This document shows, one piece after another, positions 28,563 to 37,136 of a stretch of DNA of 64,000 bases. The notes under the pieces were generated by a model. The model ran no database searches and was not told the origin of the DNA. It saw only the letters and a list, made by a program, of their open reading frames with translations. Position 1 is the stretch's first letter, and each line of letters starts with the position of its first letter. Origin of the DNA: Spirochaetota bacterium (GTDB lineage Bacteria; Spirochaetota; UBA4802; UBA5550); assembly GCA_017999915.1 (NCBI GenBank), contig JAGNKX010000006.1:222210-286209 (forward strand). The letters run 5' to 3'. A program made the position numbers and the translations under genes.

Positions 28563-28744
28563 ACAGTGTGATCCTCCCTTCATGCCCTGGTTGGATTGAA
28601 GAACCTCCGCTACCTTCCGGATTTGCCCCACCCCACAATTTTTTAACCCATCAGGCGCGCAGTTCATCGCTATAAGCGGTTTAAGAGCGCTGTAATAACT
28701 ATATCTTTTATTAAAAGGAGTTGACAGAATTCAATATAAAGACA

Positions 28745-28774
28745 GTATGACTAATAGAGTAAATATAGTCATAC
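28745..28774. promoter_or_regulatory. TetR-type operator upstream of the ABC exporter operon
   Basis: GTATGACTA (28745-28753) and its exact complement TAGTCATAC (28766-28774) are separated by 12 bases. A TTGACA at 28721-28726 is a candidate -35 box, with its -10 region in or near the operator, so binding would block the polymerase. It lies 18 bp before the TetR gene start. Confidence 0.65.
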
Positions 28775-28791
28775 ATATACAGGAGAGGTTG

Positions 28792-29397
28792 ATGCCAAAA
28801 GCCTGGAGCACAAGGGAAAAGGAACTGGTCAGGAAAAGCCTGCAGGCCGAGGGTCAGAAACTATTTGAAAAGCAGGGAATCCAGAAAACAAGCGTTGATG
28901 ATATCGTTCGCGCTGCCGGCATATCGAAGGGAGCGTTTTATATATTCTATCGCTCAAAAGAAGAGCTATATTTTGACATCATGGAAAAGCTTGAAAAAGG
29001 ATTCAAGGAGCAGCTGTTCGGGTGCCTCTCGCGGCCCGGCCTGACCAGGAAAAAAAGCTTTGAGCTGTTTCTCAGGGAGATGCTCGTCATTTTCGCGGAA
29101 ACGCCGATACTCAGGCAGATGAGCTCGGCCGATTATACCTATCTGTACCGAAAGCTGCCGGAAAAGGCGATTAAAAATCATCTCGCCAGCGACCTGGAGC
29201 AAACCTCGCGGGTATTCGGCGAATGGATGAAAAAAGGATGGATGAGAAAAGTGGATATGGCCGGTCTCGCGGGACTCATCTTTTCCCAATATTATTTTAT
29301 CATGCATAAAGACGATCCGATGGCCTTTTCCTTTGATGCGGAGAAGGAGATCTGGATCAAAATGATGGTGGATTATCTCATCATCTCGGACAAGTAA
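28792..29397 (+). CDS. TetR-family regulator of a putative ABC exporter operon
   Basis: A 201-residue regulator. HTH at about residues 12-60 (LQAEGQKLFEKQGIQKTSV; AAGISKGAFYIFYRSKEEL). The ATG at 28792 follows GGAGAGG and is preferred over an in-frame ATG at 28747 that would overlap the operator. The ABC ATPase gene begins 30 bp downstream, so the regulator is the first gene of the operon and is likely self-regulated. Confidence 0.88.
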   Translation: MPKAWSTREKELVRKSLQAEGQKLFEKQGIQKTSVDDIVRAAGISKGAFYIFYRSKEELYFDIMEKLEKGFKEQLFGCLSRPGLTRKKSFELFLREMLVIFAETPILRQMSSADYTYLYRKLPEKAIKNHLASDLEQTSRVFGEWMKKGWMRKVDMAGLAGLIFSQYYFIMHKDDPMAFSFDAEKEIWIKMMVDYLIISDK

Positions 29398-29426
29398 TTT
29401 TTCAAAAACTGAAAGGAGAGGCGCCG

Positions 29427-30350
29427 ATGGAAGATATCATTAAAACGGTAAATCTTACCAAGCATTACGGCAGGGTCGGGGCCGTGGAAGGCCTTTCCCT
29501 GTCGATCCGGCGCGGTGAAGTTTACGCCTTCCTGGGTTTGAACGGGGCCGGGAAGACAACAACCATCCGGATGCTTCTCGGTATGATCCGCCCCACCGGG
29601 GGCGAATCGTTTATTGACGGGACCAGGGTCGACGCGGGCAGCTACCGCCTCTGGGAAGACATAGGCTACCTGGTGGAAGTCCCCTATTCATACTCGCAAT
29701 TGACCGTACGGGAAAATCTTGATCTTGTCCGGAAGCTCAGGGGAATAGATGACGGTAAACGCGTCGATGAGATCATCGACATGCTCGGCCTCGGCCCTTA
29801 CCGTGACAGAAAGGCCAGGGCCCTTTCCCTCGGCAACGCCCAGCGACTGGGTCTGGCCAAGGCCATGATCCATGAACCGGCGATACTGATGCTGGATGAG
29901 CCGGCCAACGGGTTGGACCCGGCCGGGATAGTCGAAATCAGGGGGCTTCTCCGGAACCTGGCGGAAGAGAAGGGGGTGACGGTGTTCATTTCGAGCCATA
30001 TTCTCGGGGAAGTCGCCAGGCTGGCTGACAGGATCGGCATCATCCATGAAGGTAAACTGGTGCAGGAAGTCAATGCGGGGGAGCTTCATATGTATCTGAG
30101 GAAAAGACTGCTGGTGGATTCCCGCGACCGGAAGGCGCTCTCCGCCCGCCTGGGTCAGATGGGGTATGCGGCCGCCTATGCAGAAGAAGGGGTTCTTGAG
30201 GTGCGGGAGGACGATGCCTGCGGCAACCCGGAACTGGTCAATGAGCGCCTGGTGAAAGCGGGAGTGCTTCCGACGCTGCTGCAGGTGGAGGAGGAAGACC
30301 TGGAAAGCTACTTTCTCAGGGTAATTGGCGTGGAAGGAGGTGCCGCATGA
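29427..30350 (+). CDS. ABC transporter ATP-binding protein
   Basis: Cytoplasmic ATPase subunit of 307 residues. Walker A is GLNGAGKTT (about 40), the signature is LSLGNAQRLGLAKA (about 137), Walker B is ILMLDEPANGLDP (about 155) and the switch His lies in ISSHIL. The C-terminal extension is typical of the CcmA/DrrA-type exporters. The start follows GGAGAGGCG. It overlaps the permease gene by four bases (ATGA), so the two form one transporter, possibly exporting a drug, lipid or peptide. Confidence 0.93.
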   Translation: MEDIIKTVNLTKHYGRVGAVEGLSLSIRRGEVYAFLGLNGAGKTTTIRMLLGMIRPTGGESFIDGTRVDAGSYRLWEDIGYLVEVPYSYSQLTVRENLDLVRKLRGIDDGKRVDEIIDMLGLGPYRDRKARALSLGNAQRLGLAKAMIHEPAILMLDEPANGLDPAGIVEIRGLLRNLAEEKGVTVFISSHILGEVARLADRIGIIHEGKLVQEVNAGELHMYLRKRLLVDSRDRKALSARLGQMGYAAAYAEEGVLEVREDDACGNPELVNERLVKAGVLPTLLQVEEEDLESYFLRVIGVEGGAA

Positions 30351-31162
30351 ACCGGTTCGCCGAGGGAAAAAAGAAGGGGATCCTCAGATCGCTGTCCGCG
30401 GTGGTGGAAACGGAGATCACAAAGGCGTACCGATCGCCGATGTTCTGGATCACCATCATCGGGATGATTTTTATCCCGATGATGTTCGGTCTCATGATGT
30501 TCATAAAAAAATATCCAGAGCTGGCGCAGAGCAGCCTTTTTCTCAGCAAGGCAAAAATGATCGAAGGAGATTCAAGCTGGCAGACCTATTTCGGCCTCTT
30601 TTCGCAGATGATCAGCGGCGCGGGCATGGTCGTGTTCGGCTTTGCCGCGAGCTGGATATTCGGCCGGGAGTATTCAGACCGCACCATCAAGGACCTGCTG
30701 GCCCTGCCTGTCCCGAGACAGGTAATGGTTGCGGGTAAATTGATCGTCCTGTCCGCCTGGAGCGCGGTCCTGTTTATGATAGGAACTATTACGGCGATCA
30801 TACTGGGGCTGCTGCTGGAATTGTCCGGATGGTCGCAATCGTACCTGGTCCGGTGCGCGGGGGTCTTCTCGATATCGATCCTCCTCGACGTAGGCCTGTG
30901 CATGGTGACCGCATTCATAGCATGCTGGGCGCGGGGATATCTCGCTCCCGTCGGGTTTGTTTTCGTGACGATGATCCTGGCAAACTTTTTCAGCATGCTC
31001 GGTTACGGGACCGTCTACCCGTGGGGAATACCGATGATGTACGCCATGAAAGGAACGGAGGGTGTGGCCGTCCCCTTCTACAGCATTGTCATTGTCGCGG
31101 TAACCAGCGCACTGGGACTGGCGGTGCTATTGCTCTGGTGGCGTTATGCGGATCAGAATTGA
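30347..31162 (+). CDS. ABC-2-type transporter permease
   Basis: A 271-residue inner-membrane subunit with about six hydrophobic helices (for example MFWITIIGMIFIPMMFGLMM at 32-51). The segment FGREYSDRTIKDLLALPVPR, just after the second helix, is characteristic of ABC-2-type permeases. Translation is coupled to the ATPase gene. Together with the upstream TetR gene it makes a three-gene regulated exporter. Confidence 0.9.
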   Translation: MNRFAEGKKKGILRSLSAVVETEITKAYRSPMFWITIIGMIFIPMMFGLMMFIKKYPELAQSSLFLSKAKMIEGDSSWQTYFGLFSQMISGAGMVVFGFAASWIFGREYSDRTIKDLLALPVPRQVMVAGKLIVLSAWSAVLFMIGTITAIILGLLLELSGWSQSYLVRCAGVFSISILLDVGLCMVTAFIACWARGYLAPVGFVFVTMILANFFSMLGYGTVYPWGIPMMYAMKGTEGVAVPFYSIVIVAVTSALGLAVLLLWWRYADQN

Positions 31163-31297
31163 CAATGGTCCGGAGTTTTTTCCTTTTAGCATCAGGGAAC
31201 GGGCTGATGGATTGTCCGGGATATTACCGGCAGCAGGAAATCAGGCTCATGGGAACGATCGCCGCCATTGATGCTTGCCGATTCCCGTCATGTATGA

Positions 31298-31813
31298 TTA
31301 TCCGGTCCGTTTCCTGATAACCAATCCCGCCAGGTATAGGCCGTAGCCCAAGAATCCCAGCCCCATCAGTATGAAGATATAATTCTCTTCACTCCCCTTC
31401 GTCTCCAGGACTGATTCTTCCGGAGCGCGCGGATTGTAATGAACCTCAACAGTTCTTTCTCCGCAATATTCCCTGGCTTTCTTCTCCCAGTAGCTCCGGT
31501 CCCCGGTCCGGGGCCCGAAGTAAAACCTCCGCCCCCGGTGCGGCACGCCGGCAACCTCGTAATCATATTCCACTTCAAGATCATAGCTCACCGAATCGCT
31601 GCGGCTTCCATACCCGTAGCGCCCACCGGCGGATGAGCTCCGGTGCTTTGCCACGCGGCACGTTGCAAGTTTTCCCGATGTCGACGGCCAGTACGCGCTG
31701 TCATCGGCGGCCCTGATCAGATAAATGAAATAGCCCAGGGTTGCGATGCCGCCGGTTAGACACAGCAGGGCCAGGACCGAAAGGGGCTTGTTGGCCGGGA
31801 GCTTTTTCGGCAT
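31298..31813 (-). CDS. DUF3592-type membrane protein
   Basis: A 171-residue protein with an N-terminal helix (about 12-33) and a C-terminal helix (about 145-163) flanking a beta-rich domain. The domain has features of DUF3592: SYDLEVEYDYEVAGVPHRG, then YWEKKAREYCGERTVEVHYN and PRAPEESVLE. Function of the family is unknown. The gene stops about 135 bp from the permease stop, convergent with it. Confidence 0.7.
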   Translation of the reverse strand: MPKKLPANKPLSVLALLCLTGGIATLGYFIYLIRAADDSAYWPSTSGKLATCRVAKHRSSSAGGRYGYGSRSDSVSYDLEVEYDYEVAGVPHRGRRFYFGPRTGDRSYWEKKAREYCGERTVEVHYNPRAPEESVLETKGSEENYIFILMGLGFLGYGLYLAGLVIRKRTG

Positions 31814-31876
31814 TACCTGTTCTCCCGCGACCCGGCCGGTTCCCCGGCCATGGTCGTCGGAAGGAGCGCGCCGCAG

Positions 31877-32283
31877 CTGGGTTCCGGCTTCCCTCGCCGG
31901 ATGAATGGGAGCTCGTGGCGCGCTGGAGGATCGATTCCACGTACACGGTTGGCGGATACGCCAATCCCTATTTTACCTAGGGCAATTCCGCGAGCGGGGC
32001 GCGGGCTTATGGTCTTGTTGCAATACAATTGGTTGCCTGGATTCTGTTTAACAGCGTCAATTCCACGCACGCGGTGAAGGGATTGGCCGCGAACAGCCTG
32101 GACCTCAACGACATGAGCGGGAATGTAAATGAATGGTGCTTTGCGAAGATTTCAAATGCAACCATTTTAATGGGCGGGCATTATTTTTCTGACATGTCCG
32201 ATATTTACATTGGATATCGGCCCGCCGATTTGGTGAATAGTAGTAATAAATTCCGCGGCTTCCGTATCGCCAGGACAGAGTGA
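31877..32283 (+). pseudogene. Remnant of a formylglycine-generating-enzyme (SUMF1)-like gene
   Basis: The frame reads GFRLPSPDEWELVARW, then YANPYFT followed by a TAG (31978-31980), then GNSASGARAYGL, LDLNDMSGNVNEWCF and NKFRGFRIART to a TGA. These are the conserved blocks of the FGE-sulfatase domain in the right order. The TAG stands where the family usually has Trp (TGG), and the N-terminal half is missing, its place taken by the 5' end of the DUF3592 gene. The gene is therefore truncated and interrupted. Confidence 0.75.
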
Positions 32284-32315
32284 GCTCCCGGCGCCGCCGC
32301 TGGGGCGATAGGGCC

Positions 32316-32366
32316 GTTAACCCCTAACCCCCGGCCCCTTCCACCCTGGCAAGGGAGAAGGGGAGC
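32316..32366. repeat. REP-like GC-rich interspersed element
   Basis: A sequence of the widely seen type AACCCCTAACCCCCGGCCCC followed by a CCTTnnCCCTnnnnAGGGnnAAGG-like hairpin. Elements like this occur in many copies in some bacterial genomes. Only one copy is in the window, just after the decayed FGE-like gene, next to a sequence (about 32373-32400) resembling part of the 42 kb repeat tail. Confidence 0.45.
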
Positions 32367-32522
32367 GAGAACCGTTGGACGCTTCTTCGGTGAAAGACGT
32401 TTTCCGGTGCGGGAAGGGGTCGTGATTATTGAAATATACTCACCTTTATTTCGAAAATAGTTCCATGGCAATTATTAAAATATTTGTTTCCCTCAGGCAC
32501 TCCGGATTGAAGGGATGCGCAA

Positions 32523-32882
32523 TTAAAAATACAGGACAACGATCGAAAACATCATTACCGCTCCCGAACCTGCAGCGACCCAGGTATGATGAAGATATTG
32601 GTTCTTTGACGAGCTGTGCGAGCGCTTGCCGTCGATCTTAGCGGACACAATTGATCCGATGAAGCCGGCGGTGGAGACAAGCCCGAGGATAACATGGGCG
32701 TCATACTTCGACATGCTCTTGTCGAGGCTGAATATGTTTCCGTACTGGATGAATCCGGAGGTGCACGCGCCGACTGCCAATGCCGCGGTCCCATAAGACG
32801 CGACCCCGTGAATAATCCGCTGCGCGCGGGACGGTTTTCTGCCCCGGTCGCGATCAAGGTGGTCGATGATCCCGGTGGTCAT
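32523..32882 (-). CDS. Hypothetical membrane protein, about three helices
   Basis: A 119-residue protein with hydrophobic segments near residues 27-47, 65-82 and 98-118. The N-terminus is basic and polar (DHLDRDRGRKPSRAQR). I do not recognise it. It lies 25 bp downstream of a second membrane-protein gene on the same strand, so the two are probably co-transcribed and may form one membrane unit. Confidence 0.55.
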   Translation of the reverse strand: MTTGIIDHLDRDRGRKPSRAQRIIHGVASYGTAALAVGACTSGFIQYGNIFSLDKSMSKYDAHVILGLVSTAGFIGSIVSAKIDGKRSHSSSKNQYLHHTWVAAGSGAVMMFSIVVLYF

Positions 32883-32907
32883 GGCGGCAGAATCTGACGG
32901 TGTTCAA

Positions 32908-33408
32908 TTACTCGCTGCTTTTCTTCCTCCATGGTTTTAAGACCGAGATAAATACGGCTAAAATGATAGTGGCGACCTGAAATCCCCCCAGGTACCACAG
33001 GATATGTTTGGTATTGATGTAACTCTGGTTCATCAACGCATTCATTCCTTCCGCTTTCGAGAGTGGCGGTAGGCTATTCAGCCATGGCCCGAGAAAAAAG
33101 GTTCCTGATATGATTCCCCAAAGCGTGATGATCCATTTAACGGTAATCCATCTATGCTTAAACCAACCCCAATTGGTAAAAACCGAATATAGTGTCCCGG
33201 TAAGAAAACATCCTATAGCTCCGGTAATGATGATAAAATCATCAATAAATTTCATGGATGAATCAATCCCGTATAGATCCATTCCTTCTTCCGCCTGCAA
33301 AAAAAGATTTATCGAAAGAAGGCTGATTGCTCCGCCTACCCATGCACAGCAGAAAAACACATGAAAGCATTTTAGCCATCGCTGGCCTTTGGGGCTTATC
33401 TTTCTCAT
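32908..33408 (-). CDS. DUF2269-like integral membrane protein
   Basis: A 166-residue protein with about four helices. The first contains His and Trp (CFHVFFCCAWVGGAISLLSI), and conserved histidines also occur at WFKHRW and TKHILWYLGG, a pattern seen in DUF2269 and related putative haem-binding membrane proteins. Two ATGs stand six bases apart; the second (33408) is nine bases from GGAG and fits better. It heads a pair with the next gene. Confidence 0.65.
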   Translation of the reverse strand: MRKISPKGQRWLKCFHVFFCCAWVGGAISLLSINLFLQAEEGMDLYGIDSSMKFIDDFIIITGAIGCFLTGTLYSVFTNWGWFKHRWITVKWIITLWGIISGTFFLGPWLNSLPPLSKAEGMNALMNQSYINTKHILWYLGGFQVATIILAVFISVLKPWRKKSSE

Positions 33409-33470
33409 AGTCATTTACTCCTCTTTGAATTACGCTTCATTCACAAAGACAAAATCAAGGGAGGGCGATT

Positions 33471-34139
33471 TTACAAAGTTATTCCGCCCTTGTGGTGGCC
33501 GTTACCGTATCCATAAAGCTGGAGCTTGGTGATTTCCTCCGCGAGATACGGAATGTCAGGCTCGGCGTCGCCGAAAAAATTATTCATTATAACCATCATA
33601 ATGGAGCCGATCACCGCCTGCACGGCTATCATCATGTTAACGTCACCCAGCAGGTCAAGCTTCCGGAAAATGGAAAGCTCGGTCTCGACCTGGTTTTTTA
33701 TGATATTGTAAATGTTGAGCAGGATTTTATTGATCTCGGGGTCGATACCGTAGGATTCGAAAAGGATGATGCGGAAGAGATTCTTTTCGTCCCTCACCGC
33801 CTCGAAAAACCTCCTGTTTTTCCTGAGGATATAATGGTAGAGGTCAAGATCGCGGCTTTGGGCATCATTCATCGCTTCGACTTGAATCGGGCTGATGATC
33901 TTCAGGATATTTCCCATCGCATCGATTATGACTTCCCTGAATACTTCCTGCTTTCCGCTGAAATGCATGTATAGCGTGCCCTGGGCGATATTGCATGCCT
34001 TGAGGATGTCCCCGATGCTTGTGTTGTGGTAGCCTTTTTCAGCAAATACGGCTTTCGCTTTTGCGACAATTTCTTCTTTTCTGAGGGCCTTGCTCATATA
34101 GGCCCGCTTGGGCCTTGTTTTCTTTTCCATAGGCGGCAT
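33471..34139 (-). CDS. TetR-family regulator
   Basis: A 222-residue regulator. HTH at about residues 22-68 (VAKAKAVFAEKGYHNTSIGD; CNIAQGTLYMHFSGKQEVF). A perfect 17-bp inverted repeat lies seven bases before the ATG, indicating tight self-repression. The two membrane-protein genes downstream on the same strand (from 33408) are possible co-regulated targets. Confidence 0.88.
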   Translation of the reverse strand: MPPMEKKTRPKRAYMSKALRKEEIVAKAKAVFAEKGYHNTSIGDILKACNIAQGTLYMHFSGKQEVFREVIIDAMGNILKIISPIQVEAMNDAQSRDLDLYHYILRKNRRFFEAVRDEKNLFRIILFESYGIDPEINKILLNIYNIIKNQVETELSIFRKLDLLGDVNMMIAVQAVIGSIMMVIMNNFFGDAEPDIPYLAEEITKLQLYGYGNGHHKGGITL

Positions 34140-34145
34140 GCTAAT

Positions 34146-34184
34146 ATGTACTAAATATGTAAATAAATTACATATTTAGTACAT
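34146..34184. promoter_or_regulatory. Long perfect inverted-repeat operator
   Basis: ATGTACTAAATATGTAA (34146-34162) and its exact reverse complement (34168-34184) flank a five-base spacer. It is directly upstream of the TetR gene at 33471-34139, and is a strong candidate for that protein's binding site. Confidence 0.75.
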
Positions 34185-34286
34185 TATCGTCAACCGTTTT
34201 TTAGCTTATATATCGAAAAAATATCTCGCTATACTTGTTTGTGGCGGCCGCCGAATTGGAAAAGGAATAACAAAACAAGTATGGAA

Positions 34287-35183
34287 TTATTTCCGGAAGC
34301 GTTCAACTATTCGCAGCGATTGTTCATAGACGTCGGCGCCGATTTTGGGATTCCTGACCATTTCTTCCCAAACATGTCTGCATGGTTTTTTATCGTAGGA
34401 GAAGATCGTTCCGCTGGGATAGGGAAGGCTTGCTTCTGTCATGATCCAAGCTGCGGCTGAGGCGCTTTTTTTCGTGCTGGAAGTATCGGGAAGGAACGTG
34501 CCTGCTATCGGCAGGACATTGCTCCACATGAACCGCATGATGGGGCTTTGGGTTCTTGCCAGACCTGTTCCCGGCATTAGTCCCGGATCCAATACAAAAG
34601 CCTGATATGTTTTGTCGCGGCGAGCCAGCTCAACAGCAGTCACGGTAACTAAAAATTTTGATGTGGCATAACGGTCCATATTCCGCCGGGTAATGCTTCC
34701 GGTGGATGATCCGCCGCTCGCCAGGTCCTGGACGGACGTGTATCGCGCTCCGCGGAAGCCAAACATGGCGGCGGTTTTGTGTTTTGGATTGTGCGTTCCG
34801 CTCCCCATGAACAGCACCTTTCCCCCGGAGAGGTGCTTCTCCAGTCCGATCGTCAGCAGGAACACCGCCAGGTGGTTGACGGCAATGGTCTCCTCGAGAG
34901 AATCAGCTGTGAAGCTCTCCCGGGTGCTGAACTGGACGCCGGCGTTGTTGACCAGGCCGTCGAGTTTTGATCGCCATTTCCTGACAAAAGCCCCTACATT
35001 CCCCAAAGATGATAAATCCAGATGCACCGCCGATACGTTTTTCCCGAGCTGCCGTGCTATCTCCAGCCCCCTGTTCAGGTTCCTCACCGCCATGATAACC
35101 TGAGTATCAGGATTTTGCGCCAGCTGTGATGCGATTTCCAACCCGAGGCCGGAGGTTGTTCCGGTAATCATAATTTTTTTCAT
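34287..35183 (-). CDS. Short-chain dehydrogenase/reductase
   Basis: A 298-residue NAD(P)-dependent oxidoreductase. The cofactor motif is TGTTSGLGLEIA (residues 8-19), the structural motif is NNAG (about 98), and the catalytic YxxxK is YATSK (about 172), with Ser of the GSGTH region upstream. The product resembles protochlorophyllide-reductase/WWOX-like SDRs, whose substrates vary widely. It is divergent from a TetR gene and shares with it a region holding two palindromic operators, so it is probably that regulator's target. Confidence 0.9.
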   Translation of the reverse strand: MKKIMITGTTSGLGLEIASQLAQNPDTQVIMAVRNLNRGLEIARQLGKNVSAVHLDLSSLGNVGAFVRKWRSKLDGLVNNAGVQFSTRESFTADSLEETIAVNHLAVFLLTIGLEKHLSGGKVLFMGSGTHNPKHKTAAMFGFRGARYTSVQDLASGGSSTGSITRRNMDRYATSKFLVTVTAVELARRDKTYQAFVLDPGLMPGTGLARTQSPIMRFMWSNVLPIAGTFLPDTSSTKKSASAAAWIMTEASLPYPSGTIFSYDKKPCRHVWEEMVRNPKIGADVYEQSLRIVERFRK

Positions 35184-35206
35184 AGTTGTTTGTTCCTAAA
35201 AGTTAA

Positions 35207-35254
35207 GTTGACACTGTCAACATCAAGGTACTATAATATGTTGACAGTGTCAAC
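35207..35254. promoter_or_regulatory. Paired palindromic operators overlapping a promoter
   Basis: GTTGACACTGTCAAC (35207-35221) and GTTGACAGTGTCAAC (35240-35254) are 15-bp palindromes. The first contains TTGACA (35208-35213), a -35 box spaced 18 bp from TATAAT (35232-35237), giving a near-consensus promoter toward the TetR gene. The second contains a TTGACA reading toward the SDR gene. Binding would silence both directions. Confidence 0.8.
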
Positions 35255-35330
35255 AAAATGATGTAATTTTTTTGGGTTTGACTTGAAATTTGATAAGCTA
35301 TATTTTTGAGATAATTCCCGGGGATAATAC

Positions 35331-35903
35331 ATGGGCAATGATACCAAACAAATCCTTCTTAAAGCTACACGCGATCTTATTGATAAACAAGGAATCGCGG
35401 AAATATCAATGAGAACCGTGGGTAAAGCCGCACATTTATCACGGGGGGCTTTATACCGGCATTTTGATAATAAAGAGTCATTATTGGCTGCCATAGTTAT
35501 TGAAAATTTTCATATCATGAAGGAGAAATTCGCCGAGCTTGAAGAAAAAATAAGAAATCCACGGCAGCTATTGTTCGAGTTAAGCATTCAATATTACAAT
35601 TTCGGGATAAATAACCCGGATCACTACCAGCTTATGTTTAATACCAAATGGGATGAGGATAAATACCCTGATGTCAAGCAGGCGGCCATCGACGTGTTTA
35701 ATAAGTTTATCTTTTTTGTTTCCATGGCATTGAAATCAAGGCAGTTGAATCAGAAATTATTGCTGGAAAAGACGGCGGTTTTATATGCGTGCATACATGG
35801 CGTCGTGGAATTACACCTGGCGGGTCATAACAAACCAGAAAAAGGCCTGAATGATATTACGCCTTTGATAAACCACGCACTTGATTCAATCATAAAGAAA
35901 TAA
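35331..35903 (+). CDS. TetR-family regulator, divergent from the dehydrogenase
   Basis: A 190-residue regulator. HTH at residues 8-55 (LKATRDLIDKQGIAEISM; AHLSRGALYRHFDNKESLL), with a WHG-type helical C-terminal domain (HYQLMFNTKWDE). Likely represses itself and the SDR gene through the operators at 35207-35254. A terminator-like hairpin stands about 60 bp after the stop. Confidence 0.88.
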   Translation: MGNDTKQILLKATRDLIDKQGIAEISMRTVGKAAHLSRGALYRHFDNKESLLAAIVIENFHIMKEKFAELEEKIRNPRQLLFELSIQYYNFGINNPDHYQLMFNTKWDEDKYPDVKQAAIDVFNKFIFFVSMALKSRQLNQKLLLEKTAVLYACIHGVVELHLAGHNKPEKGLNDITPLINHALDSIIKK

Positions 35904-35960
35904 TTTACCGCCCAATCAAATATTCTCGGGACTGGCGCATGTTCAGCCTGAAAACGACAA

Positions 35961-35986
35961 AAGGCGGGGCCGAGCAACCCCGCCTT
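35961..35986. terminator. GGCGGGG/CCCCGCC hairpin, likely terminator
   Basis: AAGGCGGGG and CCCCGCCTT (nine pairs) around an eight-base loop, downstream of the TetR gene. The stem is the same as in the repeat family of the 42-64 kb region, but the conserved tail is not recognisable here. Confidence 0.6.
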
Positions 35987-36120
35987 CCCGGTGTCTGAGA
36001 TTGGAGGTGACCATAAGTCAGTGATTATATAAAATATTTGACAATATGCATTCGTGAAATTATTTTTTATACCATAAACGCTGCAAAAAAGGCGACTTCT
36101 GAAATCGAATTGAAGCGGAA

Positions 36121-37125
36121 ATGCTCGTTTCACGGAGGATTGAAATAGATTTTAACCTCAACGCGGTTTCATTCTTGAATGAAAAAAACGCCGCTTCCCT
36201 GGATTCGGAGCGGATCTACGATGTTGTCATCATTGGCGGCGGCCCCGCGGGTCTGACCGCCGCGGTCTATTGCATGCGCAAGGGCGTTGACGCCGCCCTT
36301 ATCGTCAAGCACGTGGGTGGGCAGATGGCGGAGACGTCCGCCATCGAAAACTACATGGGCTATCGCCACATAAACGGCCTGGACCTTGTGGACAAGTTCC
36401 AGGAGCAGGTACGGCAGTTTAGCATTGGCTATGGCGAAGGCGTCGGAGTGGCATCGACCGAGGATGGTCCGATAAAGACAATTAAGCTCGATGACGAGCG
36501 GTTCGTCAGGGGGAGAGCGCTTATCATCGCTTCCGGCAAGTCATGGAGAAAGCTGGGGGTTCCCGGAGAGCAAAAGCTGACCGGCCGCGGGGTTGCCTAT
36601 TGCACGATATGCGACGCCCCTCTCTTCGCGGGAAAGAGGGTCGTGGTTGTGGGCGGCGGAAACTCCGGGGTGGAGGCCGCGATCGATCTTGCGGCCATCG
36701 CGGGAGAGGTCATCGTGGTGCAGAACCTTGACCGGTTGACCGCGGATAAGATACTCACGGAAAAACTGGCCGCGTTCGGCAACGTGCGGTATATGTATAA
36801 AAGCTCGGTGAGGGAAATAAAAGGCGAAAACGCCGTGACTTCGGTTGTTCTTGAAAATGCGGCGACCGGCGAGGCCATGGAGGTCGCCGCCGATGGGATC
36901 TTCATAGAAATTGGCCTTGAGCCGAACAGCGGTTTTGCCAGGGGCATCGTTGAAATGAATGATGCCGGCGAGATCGTGGTGGACTGCGCCTGCAGGACAA
37001 GCAGAGCCGGTGTCTTCGCCGCGGGTGATGTCACCACGGTGCCATACAAGCAGATCATAATCGCGGGAGGGGAGGGTGCGAAGGCGGCCCTTTCCGCGTG
37101 CGACTATCTGAAAAAAATGGAATAA
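36121..37125 (+). CDS. trxB: Thioredoxin reductase-like flavoprotein
   Basis: A 334-residue FAD/NADPH oxidoreductase. The FAD motif is VIIGGGPAGLTAA (about 38), the redox-active disulfide is CTIC in AYCTICDAPLF (about 161), the NADPH motif is VVVVGGGNSGVEAA, and the second FAD contact is GVFAAGDVT. It reduces a thioredoxin-fold partner, very likely the protein of the next gene, 11 bp downstream. The N-terminal 30 residues before the Rossmann fold are longer than usual; an internal start is possible. Confidence 0.9.
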   Translation: MLVSRRIEIDFNLNAVSFLNEKNAASLDSERIYDVVIIGGGPAGLTAAVYCMRKGVDAALIVKHVGGQMAETSAIENYMGYRHINGLDLVDKFQEQVRQFSIGYGEGVGVASTEDGPIKTIKLDDERFVRGRALIIASGKSWRKLGVPGEQKLTGRGVAYCTICDAPLFAGKRVVVVGGGNSGVEAAIDLAAIAGEVIVVQNLDRLTADKILTEKLAAFGNVRYMYKSSVREIKGENAVTSVVLENAATGEAMEVAADGIFIEIGLEPNSGFARGIVEMNDAGEIVVDCACRTSRAGVFAAGDVTTVPYKQIIIAGGEGAKAALSACDYLKKME

Positions 37126-37136
37126 GGAGGCGCTCC

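Noticed and set aside
31978..31980. TAG as pyrrolysine in the FGE-like gene.
   Set aside because: The position is a conserved Trp, the gene lacks its N-terminal half, and nothing suggests pyrrolysine use.
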